Source: Sipunculus nudus
Taxonomy: Eukaryota; Annelida; Sipuncula; Golfingiida; Sipunculidae
Direction: 5' to 3'
Assembly: GCA_026874595.1 (NCBI GenBank)
Contig: CM049311.1
Coordinates: forward strand, 14,911,676-14,975,675
DNA length: 64,000 nt
Made by a program: the position numbers and the translations under genes
Part shown: positions 13,644 through 26,110 of the stretch, one piece after another
Layout of the letters: each line of letters starts with the position of its first letter
How positions within the stretch are numbered: the stretch's first letter is position 1
Notes under the pieces: model-generated
Seen by the model: the letters and a program-made list of their open reading frames with translations, nothing else
Told to the model about the DNA's origin: nothing
The model's database searches: none

Positions 13644-14545
13644 ACAATGCCATTCACATGTATTTTTATATCATGTAACAAGCTGTTAACTATCATGCGT
13701 TGTAACAGAAACCATAACCCATCCCCCAAGGTCTCAGATCACATGTACTTTATCCTCACCTAGAAATTACGTCTCAATAAACTTTACAATGTGAAAGACA
13801 ACCACATACAAACTGTGACTCATGGTTCAGTTAATACTGATGACTAAGGATTTATGTGCCAATTTAAGAATAAGAGAGGTATCTCTTATACACTTCCAGA
13901 CAGGAAATACCTTATTAATTATCAAATAATTATGACAGAGTTCCAAGAAGAGGCAAACTAGTTATCATCTGTGGTCAACTCATAGAAAGTCATATGGGTA
14001 ATCACAACTTCCTGGTCATTATATGACTAGTGGTCTAGTGGTCAGTTCATGGGTGATCACTCTTTGCTGGCCACCATATGACCAATCAGCTTCCAGCAAA
14101 CTCTGGCGTGTAAACTGCCTGTTAATTATTTTGACAATGCCTGTCACATTAACTGTCATGCTTTGTAACAAAATCCATTATCCATCCCCGAAGGTCTCAG
14201 ATCACATGTACTTTATCCTCACCTAGAAGTTACATCTCAATAAAACCTCAATAAATCTCAACCTGAAACGCAACCACATACAAACTGTGACTCACAGTTC
14301 AGTTAATATTAGTGACTAAGGATTTATGTGCCAATTAAGGGTAAGAGAGGTGACAGGAAATACCTCATTAATATTCTGAATAATTACACCCCAGTTCCAG
14401 GAAGAGGCACACTGTCATCAGTGGTCAGCTAATCTGGGTGATCACAACTTCCTGGTCACCATATGAATAGTGGTCAGCACATTGGGGGATCACTCTTTGC
14501 TGGTCAGTATTTGACCAATGAGTGTCCAGTAAATCACTGGCCTGA
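13644..14545 (+). repeat. Tandem duplication, two diverged copies of about 450 bp
   Basis: Copy 1 (13644-14110) and copy 2 (14111-14545) share long colinear blocks. GGTCTCAGATCACATGTACT occurs at 13730 and 14193 (offset 463). GATCACTCTTTGCTGG occurs at 14055 and 14489 (offset 434), the difference reflecting a deletion in copy 2. Inside each copy the phrase 'GGTCA(C)CATATGA' is itself repeated. No coding frame is shared between copies. Confidence 0.85.
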
Positions 14546-15369
14546 AAAGTGACCACTGCAGCAGATGTGTGAATCAACTGGAATTAGTGACCAGCAAGAG
14601 CGGAATCAGGGCACTCAGCACTGGTGTTAGAACCTTTAGGTGCAGAATGGTAACCACTCCTAGTAATCCTAATTCGAAATGTCCATTTGGTATCCCACTC
14701 ACACACTCTCCAGCATGGTGTCTCACTCTTAATTCAGTTAGACGTTTCTCAATCCAGCCACTATGTGACTCTCTGGACCTTTCCTGTGCACTGCATGGAG
14801 GTTAGTGGTGTGGCTGCTGGAGTCAGGACATGGGGAGTTTATGAGAGGAATGCTCCCTTTCAGCCACCGAAAGAGACCATACAGCTATCAAGATGGGTGG
14901 TCCAGCTCTAAAAAATAATGTCTCTAAAGATACAACGTTTGATGCTATACTATAAACATTTATGCTGTCACATGACTAGGTCACATGACTGAACACCCGA
15001 GGGAGTATAACTACCATGGGTCTATATTTTTTTTCATATAAGAAAGATTTTTTAAACTTATTTTATATTTTTTTAAATTTATTGGATAGAGTCATCTAAT
15101 ATATACTGCACTTAAGTAGATAAAACACCTTAATTAAAGAGTGCTTATAAGGTCTTCAATGAACTACAGAATCCAAACAGGGGTAATGTTATTTTCTCAT
15201 TGCCACATTTTTAAGAACAAGTTGATGGTCTAAGGCCTCATGGTTATGGCAGAAGATCGAGGAACTGGAGAACTCAAGTCTGGGTAATACTTACAAAGTG
15301 CTTAAGTCTCATTTTGCATCAGCAAACTTTGTCGCCATGGCAATGAATACTCAATCCCAAGTCTGGTAG
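14546..15369. other. Non-coding DNA, nothing recognised
   Basis: Short open frames at 14569-14911 overlap one another and match nothing that I know. The remainder is AT-rich single-copy-looking DNA. Confidence 0.35.
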
Positions 15370-15718
15370 TACCTTTCTATCATGTACCCAAGTCAAAAAC
15401 TGTTTACCCATTTTTTACCCATTTGAGAACTTTCTAACGTGTTCTAAAGTCCAAAATAGTTTACCCATTTTTTACCCATTTTAGAACTTTCTATCGTGTA
15501 CTGGAGTCCAAAATTGTTTACCCATTTTTTACCCATTTTAGAACTTTCTATCATGTACTGGAGTCCAAAATTGTTTACCCATTTTTTACCCATTTTAGAA
15601 CTTTCTATCGTATACTGGAGTCCAAAATTGTTCACCCATTTTTTACCCATTTCAGCCCTTTCTTTCATGTACTCAGGTCAAAATTTGTTTACCCATTTCA
15701 TTTGTTTACCCGTTTCAG
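15370..15718 (+). repeat. 57-bp minisatellite, about six copies
   Basis: The unit runs from CTTTCTATCATGTACTGGAG through a doubled TTTACCCATTTT. The central copies are nearly identical, while the first and last are degenerate and the last is shortened. Because 57 is divisible by three and the unit lacks stops in two frames, both strands show repetitive open frames (on the minus strand MGKKWVNNFGLQYTIESSK, 19 residues per unit). There is no start context or flanking coding sequence, so these are not taken as genes. Confidence 0.9.
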
Positions 15719-15989
15719 TGTTTTATTATTTAATTAGGATTAATGTAACCATATAACAAGAATGACATGCTATTATATAGTTGTCTGAATTTCAGTTTTT
15801 ATTTGCATGATGCTAATCTGGAGGTCATGACCTTTCCTTAAGATGAAGGAAATCTACAAGGTTCGCTCAAGATGTCATTGCCTTCCAGGTACTGGCAGGG
15901 TTAAAACAAAGAACCCTCAGCCCTATTGTCCAACACCTGAACCACAAGGATAATTCCAACCTCTCATGAATAATAATTACAATTCTTTA

Positions 15990-16325
15990 TTTCCTCTGGC
16001 TGGATGGTATCATGTATTCCTCCCTGTTCATGTGTGTTTGTGTGTGTGTTTGTGTGCAATCATGAACGGAATCTCATTAATTTATCAAGACATTTTGGAA
16101 GAAGACATTTGGGAAGAAGAATCAGATTTTGGTGTGGACTCAGCACATGAACTGGATGCTGGAACTTCAGCAATGTATATTAACAAATGTAGAGTCACTA
16201 ATTGGAATATGAGCTAAATAAGTGAATGAGAACAGTTTTGGAAGGATTCCACAATAGGGATAGGGCCCCCTACATTTCAGAGGCTTGCATTCCTTAGAAT
16301 GCAGATTTTTCATTAATTCAATCTT
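15990..16325 (+). repeat. Dispersed repeat family C, copy 1 (GT-rich head)
   Basis: A (GT)n head at 16031-16056 is followed by 'ACGGAATCTCAT', 'GACATTT', 'TTTTGGTGTGGA' and a closing 'TTAGAATGCAGATTTTT'. The same order occurs at 37545-37880. Here the CpGs of the second copy are mostly CA or TG. Element class unknown; no inverted ends were found. Confidence 0.7.
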
Positions 16326-16340
16326 TTATTCCTGTAACTT

Positions 16341-19300
16341 ATGCCATTGCTCCATCTTTTGAAAATTAAGAGCAAAGTGATCACAGTTTTTTTTTTCAAA
16401 GAAACAGGGAGATTGAAATTGGGTGGTTTATGCAATTACCATACATACTCCTGCAGGGAGGTAATAGGACGCCACACAGGGCATCTATTTTCAAATGATA
16501 TAATAAGCATTATTAGCCTTAATAAACACAAATTATCTAGATCTACTCTCTTTTCATGCAAAGAGCCACACTTTACAAAACCTTAAGTATCTTTATACAT
16601 GTATAAATGGAAAGGATCGCTAGACCATTAATCTAGCCAGCACGCACTGAATAAAGCATGTAATTTTCTCCAAATTACCATCCTTGAAAACCTGCAGATT
16701 TCTGCAGTGTTCCTCTAAAACATATTCATCAAAGTCTGTTTCAATTACAGCAATAACATTACACAAATAAAATGTTTTTTATGAAACACAGGAACAAACA
16801 AATATGACATTAAAAACTATTTTCTCTTTTGATTTATTTTGGATATATCCACACATGGACTGAATTAGTCCATGCCTGAATATCAAAAGTAGAATTTATT
16901 ACTTTAAAGCATGCTTGCACAGGAAAACCAAGAGATTTTACCTGCCTAAACCTGCTTTTTGTTATTAATTAACTAGAAATTTATACAAAACATATTGAGA
17001 ATTGCATTGTTCAGTCCAGTTTACATGTATAGGAAAAATCAGTCATACCCTTTTATTTAATTAATCCTTGTCATACAGGAATATGATAAACATACCAGAT
17101 GAAATAAGTTGTTTTCTCTTTTTCAATTTATCACAAGACACCTACATTTTTACTTTTATATGCATACAACTTCAAAAGTATGAGACTTAAGCAAGTAAAT
17201 TAAAAACATCACTTTCATATTCATTCAGTAGAGTGAGTGCCAGCTACACATCACAGATTAAACCTTTTGTAACATGGGCCTATAGTATAGTGGCACTTGC
17301 ATAAAAGTATTCCACAAATGTAATTATCAGACAGGTAATTATGAAAAATGTGAGTATTTATGGTTTATGCAAAGGTGGTCTTTATATAGCAAGTGGCCTT
17401 TGAGACAAGTTCCACAACATTTACAATCTTAGTGTATGACAAATTTATAATGCCAGGATCCACGAATGATGGGACAGTAAGCTTTTTTCCCAAAGCTGGT
17501 ATTTTTGTCGTTTCATAAAATTCACTGCCAAAAGAATTAGACTATCATTTACATTTAAAGCATTTTTATTACTTTCACCAATGAAGTAGTTATGAGGTTA
17601 TGCTTTCACCCCTGTTCACTTGTCTTTCAGATCTTTTTGTGTATCAGACATCTGAGAGCATTCCTGTTATTGTTAAGCAAGAAACAGATCTGGAAACGAG
17701 CTGATGTTCTCATTGCGAACTTGCATATTATCTGAATTGATGTGTGAAAACAGCATTAGATTTGTTGTCTGTTAATTAGCACATCTGTCTCTAAAGATGT
17801 ACAGGATTATCTAAGAATATCAATGATTTCATTAAATTTTGTTGAAATGTAAGCTTTACATCAAGGAAGGCATGATTTAATATTGAAGGTGATGTGGTGC
17901 TGTAGTGTAGTAAGATTTTTGTTGTTAGCATTTTATTGACAGCTGAGATAAGTGCACTTTCCATTACTCAACTCTGTTTAATATGCTTTCATTCTAAGCT
18001 CGTGTTTTGCAGTTAGAATAACTCAACCTGAATTGATAAATAACTTAAATATGTCACGTAACTTAGCTTTGTTCAGAGCTGTGAAACTGAATGGCATTCT
18101 TGAACATGTATCAATCACTCTAGAAGCCATGCAAAAAGCATTTTCTTTATGGAGTATGGTATTATGGAGTATGGTAGTACAAAGTAGTAAATTATTCTCT
18201 TAAATGATTATTTAACAATTATTTATCAACTTACTCCATATAAAAGTTCTGTACCTCTCAAACAAAGATTGCACCCAATAACCCACAAAAATATACCAAG
18301 ATCTTCACTGATATCTGAATAACTGCCCAGTGAGGTTCCCATGAGGTGTGTGCATGACTACACAATAGTCCTACTACAATAACAACTACTAAACCAAAGT
18401 TTTGTATGTACAAAGTATTCAAAACAGTTATGAGCCTATTCGGGGGAATATGGGTGAACTCAGCTTGACAAAGTGCCAGGTATTATAACAAAGACTTCAA
18501 CATCTGTATAGTTTGGTCATATTACACAAACACTTGTTTAAAACTGTGACAATAACACTCTACCCAAGTCCCATTACATAAGTGCAAACATTTCAGACAG
18601 TCATATTTATATTTATGTATAATAAGTATATTAATAAAGCTCTCCTACTTCTATACAGGCTGCATGAAACAAATTATTATAACTGGAAAAGTGCACCCAG
18701 TGAACTAGTGGTCACAGCACTAAACTAAGGAGCTTATCAGCTGATCATTTTCAATTGGCCACACTTTTACATGAAACACACTGGGGTGCATAATGTAAAG
18801 CAGATATCTATTCCAAGGTTAAAAATTTAAAACTAAGCTGAACAATACAAAATTACCCAAATCAGACTTTAATTCAGCCATATCTGTACAGGGATTTGAA
18901 AACCAGATCACTTTGGTGGTGAGTCCATACATCTCCACTAAATCAATCAGCTAATCATCACAGATGGTTATTCAGGCCCTTAAAACCATCATGCACTGAG
19001 AATCAAACTCAGATGGTTTTTGGTGATGCAGAAATTGAGTATGTGCAGGCTTTGTGTGGGATAAAGGGAGAGATACTGTCTGTAAACATTCAAGTCTTTA
19101 ATCTGGACTGTTCAAAGTCACACAGATGCTTGATAAGGAAAATATATAAGTATGAAGATAATGGCAGGGATACTTGAAAACACTACACTATTACCTTAGT
19201 AGATAAACAGATAAGTCAAATCTAATTATCTGATTTCAAAACAGGAGTAATTGGATATATATTAGTACTTCCTGGCACTGGTACAGTATCACACCAAGTA

Positions 19301-21982
19301 TAAATGGGTAATTATTCACACATTCACAGATGATTACCAGCAATTTTACACACTTAAGTATTCGATATATACATCATTTGACTAGGGACGATATAAGGAC
19401 TTATGCAGTAATAACACATAATGATGACAAGTTACTCTTTGGCTGTTACACAGTATCATTAAAGTACAGACTTTCCACAATTAGCCCTTGTATATCAGTT
19501 AATAGTCTGCCACAGGATTCCCCAATCTTGCTAGATTCAACAATCATATACACAAAAGTGTTTGATATTACATCATGTTTCATTAATATAGCTCACCTCA
19601 GATCAAATTCAAGATATACTGTGGTTGGCTTCATACTCGCAAGGCTGAAATTTTGCAATTTTTTTCATTTTGAACATTTCGCAAAGGTTTCATTTTCGCA
19701 ATTGCATCAGAATCTATAAAATGTTACTGCAACAGTTATATATTAAGAATAAATCCCACAATACCTCACTCATTTCTGCTATCTTCATTTTATTATGACC
19801 TGTACCTGTCATAGTCAATCTTTTGACAATTATTTTTGCATATTTACCTGAGCTGGGTCTAATACCATCCACAGATTATGTTGTTAATTAACATACTGTA
19901 TTTCCAGAGGTTTAACTAATCCTTTTTTGCAGATGCATCACACTCTCTTGTTCATGCTAGTTAATGGGGTATCTTATTCCTGAGGGATTCATATTCTCAT
20001 TATTTCTGATTCGCAAATATCTGTCTTTAGCATGTATGTCTTTAGTAAGAACATTCTTAAGTCAACTTAATTTTTTCTAAAATAAAAGGCATTTTTCAAA
20101 TGATGTTGTATAATCTGCACAGTTCATAAGACATTTTAATATAAATAGCTACTACATTCATCACGAGACAGTATTATAATGTTCATATACAAGTTTCTTT
20201 AATTGAAACAACTGGATATAAATTTGACCTATGTAAAATATTATTAATGGTTATTTTGTTCACTGCTAAATTGAAGAGTTATTAGTTACATAAAAAACTC
20301 TTCAGTACAGAATATAAGAACTTATGTGTATTTTCATACACCAGTTGCAAAAAAATAAGAGAAACAAATTAATATACTGACATTTCATTACTTTCCAGTA
20401 GTTTTACCTAAACAGACATCCTTTTTGCCTGAATTGTCATTTATTTGCTGCCTAAAAATGTAGAAGTACAAGAAAGTGCAGGCTTGAAACCATGAATATT
20501 GAAATTTTAAGGTTCAACTTTGTTCTTGACTGACAATGACAGTGAAGATAGATGATGTATGTTGTTGAAGCACCCTGATTTACATGCAAGACACAGACTA
20601 CTGGTAATTAAGAAACCATAGAAGCTTTATAGAGACCTTAGGAGGAATATCAGGACTTCATTCAGATAAACTGGACTCTAACCAATGACCTATGCACGCC
20701 TACAACCATGACAGTAATAAAATGACATGCGTGAAATATAGCTACAACTATACTACACGCAAACTGATGACCCAAGTCTCTATTGTACATTAGTCTGAGT
20801 GAAACATAAACATGCTTTATCTGGACTGCAAAAATTCTCGCGCACATATAAAAAAAAATTTCCCCTCGAGAATATGTTCACTAATTACTGAGATGGTAGT
20901 CATGAAGATCAAAGAAAAGCTGACAAAGGGTAGCCATAGTTTGACTGTATAGTGCATTTCACAGACAAGTAATTATTAGGTGTTCTCGGTTTCTGGGTTT
21001 ATTGAGTCACAAATCCCACAAGTGTTTTTTTTTACTCTTAATGCCCACTTTATTGGAAGCCTTTATTATCAACATATACTAGCAACTTTGTTATCCGTGT
21101 AAAACATACCGCAGTCTCTGTGGTGGGTTCAGTTGTGTTTACATGCTTAACAGGTGTGAGACACCCCAAACATCTCTGGGATAGGTCAGAAAAGGTCAAG
21201 CAACTTACAACTTGTTTCATGTGTTTAATTTTTCCCTATCCTGACTTGCGCATAAAGAACCACAGTAACAAACCAACATTAAGTCTTTGTTCCCCTATGG
21301 CACCACCCTGTCTTGACTTTACAAAGGGTTACTTATTCCGCTACACTAAGCCTATTGTGTAACAGCGATGCCTTTTTCTCCTGATTCAAATTTGATACTT
21401 TCTACTATATCCTGTCATATGCCTGCTGTGAGGAAGTGTGTGGCGTAAGCGTTTTATGGAAATTCCTCCCCAGGAATATCTTGCCTCATCTAACTGTGGT
21501 GTATTTAATGTGTTTTATACGTGAATAGTGACCTATAACGACTGTCTGTGAACCGGAGTGTGCATACATGGAGACAGGGTGGCTCCCCTGGTGACAACAT
21601 TCTGGGGTGACGAAGTCTACCCCCAGCAGATGGCAAAGTGGGAGGTTTTTTTCAGACATGACAAGACTTGTGAACCCAATATCCATAACGATGTGTCGTA
21701 AAAACACAATAAAAGCCTGTTGGTGACCCCAGGGGCAAGTCAACAAATATGATGAGTACAATTTACATATAGGTTATAAAAGGGTTGATAAAAACTGCAA
21801 TTGTGTATGTTTCTAGAATAGCAATGTGCAACATGCAATTAATAGAAGGAAATTAATCATAAGACTGACTGATATGATATATCTTTCAGCTTTATGGGTT
21901 TCTATATGTAGCACTATATGTATGGCAAGACCTCTATCTCTATCTCTACCTTCTCTCACACCTGTAGGCTGTAGAAGCTCTA
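16341..21982. other. Long non-coding stretch; one small repeat at 19625-19710
   Basis: About 5.6 kb of AT-rich, CpG-poor DNA. At 19625-19710 the phrases CTCGCAAGG, TTTCGCAAAGG and TTTTCGCAATT resemble the 'TTTTCGCG' repeat at 47205-47340. At 18150-18175 TATGGAGTATGG is duplicated. The open frame at 19330-19719 (129 codons) starts on a non-coding-looking background and matches nothing known. Confidence 0.35.
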
Positions 21983-24033
21983 ATTGGGCCAATTGCGATA
22001 TTTCTGTACATTTATGTCCCACCCGTAACACCAACATTTATTGTAATAGAAATCTTAATTATTTATCTTTTATACATGTACATAATCTGGTATACTTATC
22101 TCAGAAATCTCCCAGCTCCCACGTTCCTCCATGGTTAGATAATGATTAATCAATATTACAAAGTCATCATAATCTGTCCCACCCGTAACACACACAGTGT
22201 TCCACCTTGCTGGTCCAAGGTATTACTTGATGGGAACTTTCTTTCAAATTGCATGTACCTGAGGCAATGAGACACCTGATAGGTAGAATAAGTTCAACTC
22301 AATAGTCTTACTATTAAATATGTTTAGATAAAAAGTGTTACGGGTGGGACATATTTGATAGAAATGTAGTTTAAATTAATATTAACATCACATTTATACA
22401 CTAATAAGACAATAAAATAAGTCACAAACCTTAAATATGCAATGGACTAATGAAAATCAAGGCACAGTATGTTTCTTTTTAGAATTTGATATGAGGAATT
22501 TGTCAAATTTGCCAAAAGAATGTCTATGGAGGACCGTTACGGGTGGGACAAAGGCTGGTAATGCTATTTACTTTACAACAGTTATGTTTTAATATTCCTA
22601 TTTATTGATGAATTTTATGGTAAGAAAATGCTATAAAATAATCTGCACAGTCATTCTGATAATTCTGATGAAAAGTTGCAGCAGTTATTTTTAAAAAAAA
22701 TAACCCTGCATGGCAACTCTTTGAAATAATTGCTTAAGATATGCTTATTAGTACAGTCCATGAAGCACTGTAAAAGTACAGTAAATGTAAAATAAATGTA
22801 CTAATGTTTTCCTAACTTTTCAGTATTGCCAGTTTCTTTTTGGAATCCATATCATTATTGTTAACATTATTAACCAGATCTGCCTTTAATATCACCTTTC
22901 ACTATATATATGTCTTTATCAACTAATTTACTAAAACATTTGTCATTATATGCAGTTTCCCTTTATTATTTGCTTAAATTTTAAATGATTTAAATAATAT
23001 ATAATGTTAAAAACATAATAAATGAAATTAAATCCAAATTGATCCAGGGAAAGAAAATTTTTGTCATTAAATATAAATAAATAACAACATGATAAATGCC
23101 TTCCTGAAAATCCTAATTATTAACCAAAGAAGGCCTAAAAAGTATATTAAAAGTATAGTATTACCTTTAAAATGAGTTGAAGAAGATACCATCAGAGTTA
23201 ACATGAAAGGAGTTGTTCAATCTTATTTAATCTGCAGCAACCTATATTCTTTGCCTTGTTACCGATGGGACATATTACGGGTGGGACACGTTACGGGTGG
23301 GACAAAATGATGTATCTTTGACATACTGTATAATAAATTCAGAGGACAGACATACAAATTAGGCATGACAAAACAGTTCAGGTTTGTGCTTTTCTGTAAT
23401 AAGGTTTAAGGTTTATCTTGTCTCTAATTTGACACTGCTATTCCACTGTTACCGGTGGGACAGTTATGATTGACGATACCAACCTTTTTGGATAAAACAC
23501 TTGATTCTGATTTGTTAGAGTTACATGTACCCTAGACACGTATGAAATATTAATCTCACTTCTATTCTGGTCAGTGTAACACAAAACGCAGTTCTTGGTT
23601 AATAATCATGACAACTGCAGCACTACCTGTTACGGGTGGGACAAAAAAAATATTTTATTTTGACCAAGACATCATAATAGGTACCAAAATCCAAGTTTTG
23701 GATTTCTGTATCCAAGATACCTCTTCATGTAAACTTTCAACCCTACTACACTTTTTAAATTCATTCAGCAGCATGTATGCAGCTGATTATTAAGGTCTGC
23801 ATGGTCATAAAACTTATGGGTTTAACTGTGGACATGTTACGGGTGGGACAAATTGGCCCATAATTTGCTGCAAGTGGATAGAAACATCTTTTCTATCACA
23901 CTAAAAAGTGATGGATGTTACTGTCTGCATCATCTGTGATATTCTTAATTAGTAACTGCCTGACAAACAGCCTTATTTTTCTTTCTTTAACCTCAGACAC
24001 TGTCATGTACAGATTTACCGCAATTGGCCCAAT
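21983..24033. mobile_element. Non-autonomous inverted-repeat element with an internal 16-bp motif array
   Basis: Inverted ends of 29 bp lie at 21983-22011 and 24005-24033. The left begins ATTGGGCCAATTGCG, and the reverse complement of the right begins with the same 15 bases and ends with the same CTGTACAT; 26 of 29 positions agree. A TA flanks each end (21981-21982 and 24034-24035), suggesting TA-target insertion as in Tc1/mariner relatives. Because AATT is palindromic, a 4-bp AATT duplication is equally possible. The 2051-bp interior encodes no transposase and carries ten copies of TGTTACGGGTGGGACA or close variants. Superfamily undetermined. Confidence 0.8.
22015..23850. repeat. Array of ten 16-bp motifs TGTTACGGGTGGGACA inside the 2.05 kb element
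   Basis: Reverse-oriented copies start at 22015 and 22175. Forward copies start at 22336, 22535, 23257, 23273, 23289, 23447, 23628 and 23835. Those at 23257, 23273 and 23289 abut exactly, forming a 48-bp tandem of three. Seven copies match over TTACGGGTGGGACA in full in either orientation plus one more in the tandem; the copies at 23257 (ACCGATGGG) and 23447 (ACCGGTGGG) vary in the core. The sequence between copies is unrelated. Motif orientation is inward-equivalent at both ends of the element, as for subterminal protein-binding sites of some DNA transposons. Confidence 0.9.
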
Positions 24034-25059
24034 TAAGAGTCCACAAAGATCATTTTCTGAAAACTCGCTGAAACATTCAAATCTGATATGAACTGTAATT
24101 GTTTAATAAGACAGTTACCTTCTTTTCAGATTTCAAATAAAAATAATCTAAAATAATAGATTTGCAAAAGGCATTTGAGATAATTTAGATCTATGAAAAT
24201 AAATCTACATTGTAATTTTTAGTAAAGGTTGGTGGCAAAGCTGGGAATTACACAAATTTATTCAGATTTCAGACAGGTTTGAACTTCAGTTCTGTTACTT
24301 TTCATTTCAAATCCAGTATAATTTTCTTAATTCCAAGAATTCTACAAAATTTTGCTGAAAGGAGATGGTATTTATGCAAAGATTCCTAATAACTTGAGAG
24401 TTTGGATTTATCAGTTTATTCATTGTAGCATTTTTAGTAATCATCATGTACACAAGAAGCCATATTATGACACCAGAGTAGAATAAATCTCAACTATACA
24501 AAATTGTGTCAATATCTAATAAAAATTTAAACCAGTTATATTATATTAAGAAATTTTAAAGATCATTGGCACTATCAGTTCCAATTCTATAGGAAGTCCA
24601 GTATGATGATTTTTCTTAACCCAGATTGTGCCCATATTTATTCAGAAAAACAAAGTTATACAATGTATTATACAATGAAGATATAGCAATGACCATTTTA
24701 TTTATCAACTACATAATGTGATTTTACACTATTTCAATGTCAAGTAATAACTTAAATATTGCAAAATATTGAATGACTATACCACTTTACTACACTCTAT
24801 ATGGATCTGGTAATTCCAAGTACATGTAAATATGTACAAATGTACAAAATATTTGTCACGTTCTAGATTAAAGAGTTGGTAATGGGTGCCTGAGATACCC
24901 TCGTCAGTGAAGCCGTGGAGCATTGGAAGGCCTTGCAGCCAAAAACTATCAGGAGATGACATTTATGTTGTATATACCTGTTAGCAACTGATATCTTCTA
25001 CACATATTCATGACATGCTGGACTTTTTCTCCTGTCCCTGACATTTCTCGGGAAGGTTG
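24034..25059. other. Non-coding DNA, nothing recognised
   Basis: AT-rich, CpG-poor sequence outside the right end of the motif-array element. No features identified. Confidence 0.35.
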
Positions 25060-26110
25060 GAGAAAAAACACCCGTTCTTTTTAATTAAACATGCCACAGG
25101 CACTCAGTGAATGAATTGTAGAAAAGTCCTGTGCAGCCATTGATAACAAAATAATAAAAGGGAGATTTTTTTTATGACCTTTACTCAAAATGAATTCAAT
25201 CATTGCCATTCGTCTGCAATAATTAAATTGTTGAACCATTCACAAGGTGAACAAGACTTCACAGCAAATGTCTTGCCTTCCCAATCCCAAAGGTCTTTGT
25301 AAAGATTCTATCAATCCTTCGATGGCCACATGACAATGGCAGAACAATAGGGCAGAGGTTGGTTAAATCTTACAAATTGACACTCTCCAGACAGACAAAC
25401 GCTGATCACATAAAACTCTCACCACAGGCTTTGTCCCCACCACCCCCAAACATGTACAAGCTTTCGGAGCTTTCAGAGAATGCCCCTTTCTCCATATTCA
25501 TAAGTTATTTATGGAGGAGTATGGGTAAATTACCACACTCATTGATTCTAGTGGACACATTAAATCAGCAAAGGCAGTTGACAGAAATGCCCCATCGTGC
25601 CAATTACATGCACATAAAGTACAATGCCTCTGGGGGTTTCAGGCAACGACACATGGCCACAACACGGATCTGCTCTGCGGATCTCGGACAAGATTGTCAT
25701 CCTCTCCCAAAAATCCCCATGGAAAGTTCAATCAGTGCAATGGTTCATTACAGAGCCATGCAATATTAAATAACAAGTTGCTTAACTGAGACTGTAACAA
25801 TAGCAAATTTGTGAATACCAATTCTATGGTCTTTTCAGACAAAATGGTCGAAACATTATATAAGATTATGTTTCAAAGATGTTGCAGTTCATTTTTGGTA
25901 AATGTCTTTTTGATTAACTCCGCCAATGTGGACTTGTTCCCCTTCCTAATAGGTTCAAAAGGTCATTGAGTACAAAGATGGCTACCTCTGGCCTTAATAT
26001 TTAATGAGTGGCATTGGGTTAAGTTGTATTAATGATAGGTAGCCAGTCTTCAGCTGCCCATGTGGGACCCAATGGTTTCAAATTACTCAAAATCTAATTA
26101 CACTCAATAA
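25060..26110. promoter_or_regulatory. Candidate conserved non-coding or regulatory block
   Basis: This kilobase is more complex and less AT-monotonous than its surroundings and is packed with short sites of developmental factors: TTAATTAAAC, AATAATTAAATTG, CCATTGATAAC, AACAATAG, TTAATATTTAATGAG. A 136-codon plus frame (25359-25769) runs through it, starting at TTG and matching no family that I know; I do not call it a gene. It lies about 4-5 kb inside intron 1 of the SAMD5-like gene. Confidence 0.25.

Noticed and set aside
15444-15756. Repeat protein encoded by the 57-bp units
   Set aside because: No start context, no flanking coding sequence, and open on both strands; treated as minisatellite.
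19330-19719. 129-codon plus frame
   Set aside because: Low-complexity AT-rich translation; its end overlaps a 'TTTTCGCA' repeat.
22015-23850. Possible CRISPR-like array because of regularly recurring 16-bp words
   Set aside because: Spacing is irregular, copies occur in both orientations, the host is an animal, and the cluster sits inside inverted terminal repeats.
25359-25769. 136-codon plus frame as a protein gene
   Set aside because: Starts at TTG, shows no domain and lies in a block that reads better as regulatory DNA.
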